The notes under the pieces were generated by a model. That model saw only the letters and a program-made list of their open reading frames with translations. It was not told the origin of the DNA and ran no database searches. The translations under genes and the position numbers were made by a program. 64,000 nt of DNA. Origin: Balanoglossus misakiensis (Eukaryota > Hemichordata). The stretch is from contig CM082585.2 of assembly GCA_040954595.2 (NCBI GenBank), positions 5,890,001 to 5,954,000 on the forward strand. Direction: 5' to 3'. Below, in pieces: positions 47,501 through 58,800 of this stretch (within the stretch, counting starts at the first letter, position 1; every line of letters starts with the position of its first letter).

Positions 47501-50300
47501 AAGATTATGCAAATTATCGTTTGTTATGTATATTGCATATTGAGCATTTCTACTCACGCTTATAAATTTGCATACATGATTTTTCCAACAGATGGGAAGG
47601 GCGAGTGTTATACAGAGCGACTAGCCAATGACTACCGCGGAAGAAAAAATACGACCAAAAAAGGACACACATGCCTTAAATGGACAGAACACTCTCATGG
47701 CAAGACTCCGACAGCTTATCCTAACCGCGGATTGGGCGACCACAATTATTGCCGTAACCCGGATGTTGACTCTGGAGGTGCTTGGTGCTATGTTTCTGGT
47801 GGAAGTCAACATTATGATTATTGTGATGTTGGCCAACCTAAAGAAAGTTGTGGTAAGTCCTGTAATAGTACTAGTTTCATTGTTTCACCATCTGTAATCT
47901 TTCGTTATATGGTCAGTGTTTTGTCAACATAGCCTATATGTGTGTAACGACCATAGTTATTGTTGACATATGAATTCTAGTCTGGACATGAATTCATTTT
48001 TTATCACAATAACAATGATGATATATACATTAAGGTTGTGTTACTAAGCGAGATACTGGGTATTTAATCATGCTTTTGAACAAGAAACTTCAGTAGCTAC
48101 ACAAAACAAAACTGCTGAAGCGAAAAGTTACATCTTTAACAGCGACGTGGTATGAATTTGCCTATGTGTTTTTTGTATGATCTATAAATCAACAACTTCC
48201 TTCTTCACAGGCGGAAAGGGTGAATGTTTCCAGGACAAGAACGGCTACGACTACCGAGGAACAGTATCCACGACCGTAAATGGCTACACTTGTCAGAATT
48301 GGACCTCCCAGACGCCCCGGAGCCACTCCAACACGCCAGAAGCTGTCCCCAACGCTGGACTAGGTGACCACAACTATTGCCGCAACCCGGACAACGAACC
48401 CTCTGCCTGGTGTTACACAGTCGATGGTCCGCGGTTCGATTTCTGCGATGTGGGGAATCCCGGTGATTGTGGTAAGTTTTCTTAAAGGGGCGACGATCGT
48501 GTTATGCGCATGTGCAAAACAAGAGACTCTGGTTACAAGAAATGTATCCATAATGCAGTGTGCTGTCCTAACAAAAGACAAGATGGCGGCGAAAAAACGA
48601 CATCAAAATATTCAATACTTCTGTACAGTACATGATAATATGTTCTATTTGATTTACGAATATCAAGTAACGGAAAAAGACTTGGAGTTTCACCACATAA
48701 TTTTGTAATGAGACATTTCATTACCCCCTCCCCCCTAACAGAAAGACTTGGTCAGAACCTGCAAGGAAAAATGGTAACTCTTGGAGAAACATCTCTGCTC
48801 GCTTCTACAAAACCATTCTCATCCAGCATTTCCGAGATCACAGTATCACTCTGGGTGCGCAGCTCTGGAAGCGATTCGAGCGAGCTGTTCATCTACTCCT
48901 CACCATTCGTTGAAGACGACTTCAGCGTTCGAGACATCGGCAACATGAAGATGTACGTCCGCGGGGTCGGGGCGCAGGCGTCTGACGTCGGCGCAAACGA
49001 CGGCTTCTGGCATCACGTGGCGGTCACGTGGGACAGTGCAGATGGTGGATGGCAGATCTTCAAGGACGGAGTCCTCTTGTCGGCAGGTGCCGACTTGGAG
49101 AGGGAATACCAAATTCAACGCGGCGGGATGCTCGTGGTCGGCCGCGGTCAAGACGCCCCGGGTGACGCCTGGTCGTCTGGTTACATCGAAGGAGAGATGA
49201 CCAACTTCAATGTCTGGAATAGGAAACTGACCACTGTGGAAATTGAGAACTTGGCCAAGACTTGTGCTGGCTCTTTAACCCTAACAGGCAATGTGATATC
49301 TTGGGGTGGCGACGATCTAAGTGTGCAACTGTCTGCTCCTGGCAGATTACCGATTGAGCAAGCAGACACATGTGGTAAATAGTTTTTTTCTCATTGATAA
49401 AATGACTAAATGCTATATATCAAACACCATAACCATCACTTTGAACATGCAGCTATTGGCTTTTATGTTTACATTTTAAAATGGTTTCTAGTGTTTTTCT
49501 TATTCTGGTATACACATATTTCTGTGTTATACCCCAGATGGGACCACAGTGTCCTTGACGCTATTTTTTTCCTCTAATTGGCCTACTACATGTATATGTA
49601 TATAGTTTGGTATTTCGAAAAATCCTAACTCAAATATGAAGCTATACAGTTTGCAATTGTATACTGTAAAAGGGTTTCTATTTTTTTTTCTTAACGTTTG
49701 TATTTTTTTATTTCTACAGAACCAGTATTGTCCGGTCTAGATGGTAAGATGATCCAGTTCGACGGAGTTTACACGGTGGAGTCCTTCGTCACGATTTCCA
49801 GGTTGACACAACTGACGGCCTGCTTTTGGTTGCAAACTGACCAGACCGGGGGAGGCTGGTTCACTTACGAGACGCAAGACGAATACGTGCTGGCGTTCTG
49901 GTTCGACACTGAGCTGATGGTGCAGCCGGGCGTCTGGAACGGAGTCCCGATCGCAGTCAACGACGGCCAGTGGCACCACGTGTGCGTCACGTGGCGGTCG
50001 GCCGGCGGCGAGTGGCAGGTGTTCAAAGACGGCGCCCTCGCCAGCAGCGGTGTCGGGCTTGGCGACGGCTTCGAGTTGGGTGCGGGCGGCAATTTCCTAC
50101 TGGGGGCGTCCCGTTGGTACAAGGTGCGAGGCAACATGGCGTCCTTCAACGTCTGGGACCACGTGCTGCCCGACCAAGAAGTGGAGAAGGTGAAAGAATC
50201 TTGCGGCGACAGTTATGAGGGAAACGTGTTGTCGTGGAAACAGGGGCTGAAACCGCCACCGAGTGAATACATCGCTGACGTCGATATTTGCGCCCTGTAG
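40881..50300 (+). CDS. Secreted ADAM/ADAMTS-like metalloprotease with C-type lectin, two kringle and two pentraxin-like domains
   Basis: Nineteen exons, 1236 aa: 40881-40973, 41961-42018, 42458-42601, 42991-43148, 43564-43741, 43933-44084, 44341-44427, 44589-44719, 44858-44983, 45234-45350, 45544-45730, 45994-46098, 46415-46478, 46649-46958, 47390-47454, 47592-47852, 48211-48471, 48742-49374, 49720-50300. Order: signal peptide (1-28); M12B prodomain (about 30-173) with RRRR at 174-177; reprolysin catalytic domain (about 215-415) with zinc motif HEMGHTLGLSHD at 371-382; ADAMTS-like Cys-rich region (about 416-533, GTPCGPGKACLADVC); C-type lectin (534-658) with sugar motif EPN; kringle 1 (659-745) and kringle 2 (746-832), each with six Cys; pentraxin-like domains (833-1043, 1044-1236). 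No thrombospondin repeat and no transmembrane segment are seen, so it should be secreted. The proteolytic core is complete. Carbohydrate, lysine and ligand binding by the tail modules is inferred from family. I know no named protein with this order. Confidence 0.92.
44446..44523. repeat. (GAC)n/(GAT)n trinucleotide microsatellite
   Basis: GAC units pass into about 20 GAT units within intron 7 of the metalloprotease gene, about 20 bases after the splice donor. It would encode poly-Asp if read through in one frame, but it lies outside the exons. Confidence 0.95.
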
Positions 50301-53300
50301 TGGAAAGAACTGATGCTTTGCAGGACATTGAAATTTAAATACATCTGTGCAGTTTTTATGTATATTGCGAAGAAAATCAGTAATGTATACATTAATATGT
50401 TGGTTGCTCAGGTACAATACTTGCGAATAAACTTCTCAAAGAAACAAGTTGGTCTTATTCCTTCATTTCTTTCAATAGAAAATATATGATCAATGTACTT
50501 TCAAATTAATTTGTGATGCCATTCAAACATCAAATAATCAATACACAATTGCAATAAATAACGATATTTATTCAGTAAAATATCAGCACACAATGGGGAT
50601 TCGATTAACTTATACAATTGTAAAGAGATCACACTTTCTTGAATATTGCAAAAAGAGGAGTAAATATTGTAAAAAATAGTGTTTCAGTATCAATCAGTAC
50701 AATTCACTTAGCTGCCATGAACCCTGCCAGACACATCTAACCAGGAAATGACAAATCTTTACCAAACAAGTCATGACAGCTTATATTTTACTTTGATCTA
50801 AAGAATGTCCATGAAAAATTGCGTCTTATTTGTTTACACTTGGTGTCTGATGCCAGGTGAATGTAGCTAAAAACAACAACAATATAAGCAAAATAATCTT
50901 CTCACGCATGCACTAAGTACTGTATATAAATGTTAAGACAAAAAGAAACATCCAGATCTAGAAATCTTAAATCAATTGCAAAGATACAAAATGTAAATAC
51001 ACAATGCCCCACAGAAAGTCGACGTGGAGATAAAGTGTTTCACTGCACACAAAATTAATACGGAGTACTTTCATGTTCAGAATTAAATGTAATTAATATT
51101 GACAATACTTGATTAATTTCTAATACATGCTTCTTCTTTATTTTCAATTATGATGTCGGCTAACACCGGACATATTGTACTGTATTGTAATGTATATGAG
51201 AGAGGTTTAAAATGCATATGTACAAGCTATGGCACAGTGACTAAAGGAAGGGATCTGTACACGTGCAAGATTTCTGTTCATAAACACCTCTTGGCAAAGG
51301 CCCAAAGTCTCAGCAGACCCTGCCAAGTTGTATCAAAGTATCCTGAGAATGTGATAAAAAGTAACAATTCACTGTTTGTCATGATTGTACAATGTGCTAC
51401 AATGTAACATTACATTGTTGGCAATGAAGTACATTGTAACAGTTCAATTTTGCTTCTATTGTGACTTGCTACAAGTTGCAACAATGTTCTATAGGAAGGA
51501 CTCCCTCCCTTTAAGATCAGACAAAAGAGATGTGCTTGTTCTTTTACCCTTTACAAATCATTCAGTGGTCTTTACTTTGGCTGTCCACAAAAGAGGCCCG
51601 GACCATCCCTTATCAAACAAAGTACTTGTATGGGGCAATGCAGACGTGAACAAGCCAATCCCTACATTTGACTTTTTAATCAAACTGATATGGCCACATT
51701 AAACTTAAAGACTAAATGCAAAATGACATTTAATACCATTTAAAAAGTTTAATATACAAGAATTTAGCTATGCATAAAATTGGTATAAAATATTTCATTG
51801 AGTTGTAAAAAATTGGAAAACAAAGCACACATTTAATATTATGGCTACATATTAACAAATTGGTTTGTTGACATAATGCCTTCAAACAATTATTACCAAG
51901 AATTGGAAATTTGGGGATATTCACTGTTACGCGTGCCGGTAACAGAAAATAGTACACACATAATGAGCAAAGAAACTTTCTAATTTTAAATCAAAGTTTT
52001 TGATTTCTTGTCAACCTGCTGAAAAAATCTTTTACCATAAAAAAAGGTTAAGTGATAAATATTCTGACCCTGATATTTTTTAAGTCCTGGCTATCAAACA
52101 TTTATGGCAGTACTTTTTTTTTTTGGGGGGGGGGGGAATTTATTTTGGTTTCTCAAAGAAAATTGATAACACTTTCCATTAATTATGCATCTTTTTCATG
52201 TTTTCAAAGTTTGACAATGGTAGATGAACTATTGTGCTCAGAACAAAAGTCAGTTGACAAATGGTTAGACACTCGCTAATGACAAATTGCCAACTTATGA
52301 CTGATGATTTGAAGACTTCAAAAAGTTACATTTTCTTGTATTTCAGACGTGTATAATAAAATGAAAGCTCTTCCGTGTATGATGATCAGATAATTGTGTA
52401 TATTACAATGTTCAAACCATGTTTCCAGAAAATGTAATCTTTTCTTGATGTATTTCAGTATTGTTGAAAAGCACCATATTGACATTTAGTATGTAGCCAT
52501 GGATTAAAATAAGTACAGGAGTTATACTTTAAATGAACTGAATAAAAAAATTCATTTAAAAATCTTAAATATAATATTTGGAAATTACAAAAGCATGCAA
52601 TAGTGAGACCTATAGTATTTAAATAAGAATACAAACTGTGATAAAAGTCTATGTTAGATTGAAAACATCAAATCAGTTTGTTGCAAAACACAGACTTCAA
52701 AATAACAATCTTTGTTGTGTTATGATCTTTACCATGGTGTTGTCCAAGTGTTACCATGGTGATGATCAAGATGTCTAGGTCTGATCTCATAATGACAGTG
52801 TTCTGTGAAGATATCAGTTCACAAGAGGGGGTCTTATTTAATCCCTGTAAATTCTACAAAGACCATATAAATATGTAAATTCCAGATGACCCTGCACAAT
52901 ATTCAACATTAATATTTATCAGCTGCCAAAGCATCCTGTGACACGGATTGCATCATCACATTTCTGATGAAATATCTCTTCATAAAATTCACCCTTCCAC
53001 CCCATTTGTCAATCATGGAAAACACTGGCCTATTAGATGTATGTGCCAGATAAGATAGGCAGACACACATTGCATGTACTGTTATATTTTCATTTTTCTT
53101 AAAACCGAAGGACAGGCATATGGCAATAAGGCATCCTGCAACTTTGAGCATGGCAGTGTTGCAGGTTACTGAGATGTACATAGTTTATATCCTGTGGGTG
53201 TAAATCCATCTGTGGATATACACAGTACACTGCTGATGTCAACAGACTGTTTTGTGTTGTTGGCAGTCACTGAGAAACGCTTGGGTATTTGGGAGAATTG

Positions 53301-53611
53301 CTTTGCCATTTAGTCTACCAAACAACCATACAACAGTGGCTTGTGTCTGCACGCCAGTGAACAGCTGGCAGCCACAAAAGAGAAGTGATTTGAAGACTGA
53401 CGCGAGTCTCACCGTCACTTCTTAAAGGTATACGGTCACCTATGGAAATTTGTCTATAGTTACCATGGCAAATTGAGATCCAGCCAATCACAGATTTTCA
53501 GTGGGTGGCACACGCGAAAAAAAAGAGCGACACCATATGTTCTCTAGAACGCTCAAATACGCCATTTCAGCCATATATGGGCGTATGTAAATTGGAGGTG
53601 ACCGTATACCT
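50301..53611. other. Convergent 3' UTRs of the metalloprotease and BTB-Kelch genes
   Basis: The plus-strand gene most likely ends just after AATAAA at 50426. The minus-strand BTB-Kelch gene ends at 53612, and the minus strand has AATAAA where the plus strand reads TTTATT near 50568, so its 3' UTR could be as long as 3 kb; nearer signals are possible. The sequence is AT-rich with a T-run/G-run junction near 52110-52135. Small ORFs (51150-51702, 52909-53181) match no family. Confidence 0.55.
50426..50431 (+). terminator. Likely poly(A) signal of the modular metalloprotease gene
   Basis: AATAAA 126 bases after the stop codon, followed by a GT-rich stretch (GTTGGTCTT). Confidence 0.7.
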
Positions 53612-55843
53612 TTAATTCGGTATGTACTTGTGGATAGTGACGCACCCATGCTCGCACAGCGGCAACGGCATGATGGCCACGCGAATCCACATGTCGACCT
53701 CCGGGTCGTAGCATTCCACGTAGGAGATGTTGATTCCGGCGTCCAGCCTGCTGCCTCCGGAGATCCATATCTTGTCGGCTACCGTGGTGATGCCGTAGGA
53801 ATGGAGATATTTCCCCTCGGGCATGAGTTTGCCGTGGAAGCGATCGTGGGATATGGGATCGTACGCGATGATGTGGTTATCGAACCCCCGGTAGATCATG
53901 TAGTACACAAAGTTCTTCAATATGACGGCGTTTTCGATGCCATCGCCGTACAGACGGTGTGTACTGGGAATCTGAGTCCAGATGTTGGTGTGGGGGTCGA
54001 AGCAGTGAATCAAATCGGGATCTCGGAAGAAATATCCCATGATGTACAGCTTCCCGTTCATTGGGGTCACGATGGGCCTCTCCACGAAATTCCCTTTGAT
54101 CCTACCGATGGTCGACCAGATGTTCAACTGCGGATCGTATCGTTCCACCTCGTTGAACTTTTTGGACCACCCGATTTTGCCGCCCACCACGTAGATTTTC
54201 CCGTCCAGCACCGCCGACCCGTGGCCGTGGCGCGGCTTGTTCAGACTGGCCACCTGGAACCACTTGTCCAGGATGGAGTCGTACTTCCACACGTCGGAGA
54301 GCGTCTCCGACAGGTGCGCCGCCTGGTTTTCCGCCTGGCCGCCGATCACGTAGATGTCGTTCTTGACGGCGACGCACTGGAAGCGCTGGTTGCGACCGGG
54401 GAAGGGCGCAAGCTCGATCCAGGCGCCGTTCTCCGGGTTGTAGCAGCGCACGTTGCGCACCCACTGCTGGTTGTCCGTGAACCCGCCCACGACCACCATC
54501 ACCTCCTTCTTCATGGAGAACCTCAACTTCATCCGCACGTCGTCGACCTTGTCGCCCCGGCACGCCGCCAGCTTCATCTTCTTGGCCTCGTCGACCACCA
54601 CCACGGCAGACGGCCAGCGTTTGAGCAGCGAATCCGATTCGATGAACCGGCTCGTGTACGCCGCGTCGATCAGCGGCAGCCGTATCTTCTGGACCAACTC
54701 GCAGAGGTGGTACAGGCGCTCTTCCTTGTCGTGGTGGACCCACTGCATCACCGCCTCGTACACCTGCTCCTCCTTCTTCACGTTGAGGTCGTCGCTCTCG
54801 ATCAGCCTGCCCAGCAAATCTGCCGACATCTCGTTGAACTCCTCGTGCTCCCTCGCGCGGAGGAAGTTGGCCAGGCTGAATCGGAGCGCCTCTTGGTGGA
54901 GCTCCCGGCATCCGATGTCCTGACCGAACTGCAGCATTCCGAGGCAGTTAGACGGATGGAGCTCGGCTGTCATGAACTCCGAGCAGGCCACCATCGCCGA
55001 CTTGTGGTGCAGGAAGCTGGCGGTGGCCATCATCTCCTGGGCGTCGGTGGTGCCGATGGTCAGTTTGCCGGAGTACGTGTAGTTGATCAATGCCCTCACG
55101 ATGCTGGGATGCAGGCCGTTCAGAACGATGCAGCCCTCTTCCGTCTCCCGCATCTTGCTCGAAAACATGGCCTTGAAGTAGGCGCTGCTGGCCGCCAGCA
55201 CGACCTTGTGACACGGAAAGCACTCGTCCGAGACCTTTATGACGACGTCGATGAATTCGCCGTCCATGCGCAGTCGGTTCAGCGCCTTCAGTATGTCCGA
55301 GGCGAAGTTGTACTGTTTGAAGTCTTCCTCGGCCGAATCGAGCGCCATGATTTTCTGTCGCAGAACAAAGTCGCTCACCGCGCTCTCGACGACCCTGCCT
55401 CCGAACGCTTTCTGGTTGAAACACGCCAGCAGCAAGAGCTGCGAGGTCTCCTCGCTGATGGTCACCGTGCCCGTGTACACGTAGCTGACGACCTGCTGCA
55501 CGACACCGAGCCCCAGCTGGCGTTCCTCCAGCTGCTGGGGGCGCCCTCCCGTCCCTCCTTGGTCGCCGTCTTCCCCGGCGAGGACCTCTTTGTAGTACGG
55601 ACTCCCAGCTGCGAGTACGGCCCTGTGACACGGGTAGCTGTTCCCACCAACCTGGACGTGGAGATCGATCAAGTCCAGTTCGGCTCTTATCTCGGCCAGC
55701 GCGGTGAGCAGGTGGCTGGCGTGTTGGCTTTGTCTGTAAATGTCCATATGATCTGGCGACACCTCGGAGGGGGAGTCCATCTGGCTACTGCCAAAGAAAG
55801 TGGAATCGGGCGACGTACTGTAAATATCTCCTCCTGTTGCCAT
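53612..55843 (-). CDS. Intronless BTB-BACK-Kelch protein with an extra N-terminal BTB domain
   Basis: A single 743-codon open frame from ATG at 55843 (good context, GTTACCATGG) to TAA at 53612. The N-terminal 50 residues are Ser/Pro-rich. A first BTB-like domain spans about 53-163 (IDLHVQVGGNSYPCHRAVLA, then SYVYTGTVTISEET) and is interrupted by a Gly/Gln-rich insert at about 90-110. A second complete BTB spans about 190-293 (FIDVVIKVSDECFPCHKVVL, ALINYTYSGKLTI). A BACK domain lies at about 298-400 and about six Kelch repeats from about 447 to the end (VVVGG, YVIGG, YVVGG, WISGG signatures). Such proteins usually recruit substrates to Cullin-3 ubiquitin ligases: BTB and BACK bind Cullin-3 and the Kelch propeller binds the substrate. 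I cannot place it in one KLHL subfamily. A likely 5' UTR acceptor (rc TATTTTTCAG, ending at 55859) implies an upstream non-coding exon. The coding part is GC-rich compared with its surroundings. Confidence 0.92.
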   Translation of the reverse strand: MATGGDIYSTSPDSTFFGSSQMDSPSEVSPDHMDIYRQSQHASHLLTALAEIRAELDLIDLHVQVGGNSYPCHRAVLAAGSPYYKEVLAGEDGDQGGTGGRPQQLEERQLGLGVVQQVVSYVYTGTVTISEETSQLLLLACFNQKAFGGRVVESAVSDFVLRQKIMALDSAEEDFKQYNFASDILKALNRLRMDGEFIDVVIKVSDECFPCHKVVLAASSAYFKAMFSSKMRETEEGCIVLNGLHPSIVRALINYTYSGKLTIGTTDAQEMMATASFLHHKSAMVACSEFMTAELHPSNCLGMLQFGQDIGCRELHQEALRFSLANFLRAREHEEFNEMSADLLGRLIESDDLNVKKEEQVYEAVMQWVHHDKEERLYHLCELVQKIRLPLIDAAYTSRFIESDSLLKRWPSAVVVVDEAKKMKLAACRGDKVDDVRMKLRFSMKKEVMVVVGGFTDNQQWVRNVRCYNPENGAWIELAPFPGRNQRFQCVAVKNDIYVIGGQAENQAAHLSETLSDVWKYDSILDKWFQVASLNKPRHGHGSAVLDGKIYVVGGKIGWSKKFNEVERYDPQLNIWSTIGRIKGNFVERPIVTPMNGKLYIMGYFFRDPDLIHCFDPHTNIWTQIPSTHRLYGDGIENAVILKNFVYYMIYRGFDNHIIAYDPISHDRFHGKLMPEGKYLHSYGITTVADKIWISGGSRLDAGINISYVECYDPEVDMWIRVAIMPLPLCEHGCVTIHKYIPN

Positions 55844-58800
55844 GGTAACGGTTTTAGTCTGAAAAATATTTAGAGAGGCTATATATGGAATTACATGTGT
55901 ATCATCGTATATGATGCATCATTATTAATAATTGAGGCATTTTCACTCATTGCAGTCTATCATCACTTTTGTCAGAGTTTAAAGATCCACTTTGAGCCTA
56001 TATGCTGTCATTGATGTGTCAATACAAAACGCACACATAAACAATTCAGTTCAATGTTGGGTTGGCATATCTGTCCTACCTTTTGCTCAATTTGTAAGAA
56101 AACTCCAGGTGAGTACCGTTCCTTGGTTTAAACAGCTCTGAAATCTTCAAATCACCCGCGTCATTCCAGAATAACAGCTGAATGACAAATCTGGCTGGAC
56201 AAGGGTCAAAACCAGGACGAGGCCCTCAAATCACCACCACAGATAAGATGCAGCTATGAAGTATTCTACAGTTGGCTTTTTTACAACTCAGTCCTATCTG
56301 AAATTGAGAAGAACATTTGTTGGTTATCAAATCTTTACTAATACAAGAGTCTCAATACAAGATATTAATACCACAACAGTCCCAGCAGCCAGGGTTACAG
56401 GCTTACAGCATCAGTCTACTTTAGCATAAAAGTGTGGCCCGTCAATATATAGTGTATGTATGTAAGTATACATGTACATTGCAAACAACAGTCGACGTGT
56501 ACTGAACATATTCACTGGTAATGTGATCAGGAATCCAGTCTTGTGGTTGCGATTGCAGTGTTTTTAGAGTCATTGGATCATGAGTATGTCCTTGATCGCA
56601 TGGCATGTGTTGAATTTCGAAACCACTCGCAATCTTTCACCAAAATCCATTATCTCTTCAAATATGTGAACGTCTTAGCGTTTCTTTTGTTGTTAAATTT
56701 CACCCAAGGTCATGTCCTTAGAGGCTAAGAATGGTCGACCTACTGTATTGTGCAGTTCACACCACACACTGTCGGACGTGTGCACGCTTCGCAGTTGTTT
56801 TGTTTGCTACGCCACAACCCGCGTTCGATTTCACAATAAATATGGCCTGGCCTCGTAGCCTACATAACAACGCAACAAGTCACGCTGGCATCTGGGGTGA
56901 AATATTTTACTACGCAACGCGAGTGCGACCAGCGACTGAACGTCTGAACCAGATAAAAACAGAAATGGGTTTCGGAGTGTGTCAAAAATCAACCGTGTTT
57001 ACCTTCTCCAAATTCTGCAGCAGGGAAGACTTGTTCTTGCTTATTCGATCGGTCATCAAAATACAAGCAAGACCTCCGCATATATCTCACAAGATGATGA
57101 CAAAGCATCATATGATGAAGTTAAAACAGTGATGACCCACACAGCTGCACCGATCACGGACACAACTTTTGTTGATGTCTGAAAGCGAGGCTCGAAGACT
57201 ACCTAACTGGAAGAGTAAATTTCATTAGGCATCCTTATGTTGATGTACTGTAAATATGAACGCATATTTCGTGAGATCATAAATTCTAGACAGTAGAAAA
57301 CAACTTTTCTAACCTCTACATTGAAGCAACTTTGTAGTTTTCTGCTATAAAAAGGCGATGGAAGTATTTGTAAAACCAATAAAATAGAGTTTTGTCCCTA
57401 CACATAATGAAGCCCATAGACTTGGAGCAAGTCTAAGGTAACCCCTGGTTCAGTTCAACAAATTTTAGAAGCAAAGTTCAGGACGTGTTGTCAAAGCACA
57501 GAAAGTTTCTGACAGCACACATGGTATTTTAATGATTGATTATTGGGAGAAACAGGAGCTGCCAGTAAAATACTGAAGACATTTTGATGGTGATTTGGCG
57601 AAAAAATATGAGACTGAGTCATCCTGATTTCCTCCCATATGGTATGTGTGTGACTGCAATGGTTTGTGCTAGACTGCACATCAGTGTAGGCATGTTCTCT
57701 GAGATTTGAGACTGCCTATTCAGTTTTCGACACTGAACAAACAAACACTTGATGCAGTTAGTCACACACCGCGTCTTTAAAGTTTATGCATCGACCTTTA
57801 TTAGTTTTATATTATTTAGATGACTTGTACAATATTGTTACTTCGCAGATTTTAAAAATACTTCAGACCTATTTCATTTTATTACAATTGATTTTTTTTC
57901 TAAAGTGAACATAATTACTGATAGTTGTAGATTTAATAATACCACCAAATGTACCATTGTGAGTCATCATTTAAATATCTGAACGCTTGGTTCTTCACCT
58001 CCATGTACCATCATAATGTACTGCATCACGAGTTGCATGATTCACTGGCAGACTGCCATGTATTAAATATGGGTTTCCCTTTTTAAAGTCAATTCGACAT
58101 TTTAAAATCATTGCTTTGCAGGAGCCCTATGCGTAGTACATATGTATATACGGAAAAAAATCATCCGTCGAAATCTAGTCAGTGGTGATTTTTTCGCGAT
58201 CTAAATTCAAAAGAAAAGTGAGCTCAGTGCCCAAGTGATAAATGATCGCCCTCAATTAGACGAGAGAGGAATCCCATCACATGCGTTAAAGGAAGAGTCT
58301 ATCAAGACCATAGGGGGCGCTCTATAGTCCATGATCTAAACACACACATCAAATTCAGAACCACAGCCATGATATTTCACTGAATTGGCTTTATTGAACA
58401 CATGTAATTTCCCCTGTTTGTCCACATAGCCGATTTGATGTACTTTTTTCAATGGTGAAATTTGGCAGTGTGGATACTGACAGATCTTCGACAAGTGTTC
58501 GTTAGAAACTACACTGAATCAAAGCATCGCAGACTGGCACTTTTTTGCAACGAATGATATGACAAAAATAGTATAGCTTACAAAACATATATGAACATTC
58601 ATTGAATATAATACAGGTAATTTATGTCGAAAAAGTCTTCAAGCGTACTGGATTCTATATTTGTCTTAATTGGAACAAACAGTATTTCCTAAACATGATT
58701 TTGCCATGAGTGCAATCAATAAGTATACTCAGTATATTCAGAGATGGCTTATGTCCAGTTCTGGGCATAGAGTGGTCAGACACACATTGAAATACTGAGA

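Noticed and set aside
53630-55873. A 747-aa plus-strand ORF as a separate gene
   Set aside because: It is codon-aligned antisense to the BTB-Kelch coding sequence, shows no domain I recognise and is explained by the absence of TTA, CTA and TCA codons in the sense gene.
56731-57182. 133-aa and 67-aa plus-strand ORFs upstream of the BTB-Kelch gene
   Set aside because: No family resemblance, no splice context, and length expected by chance in this interval.
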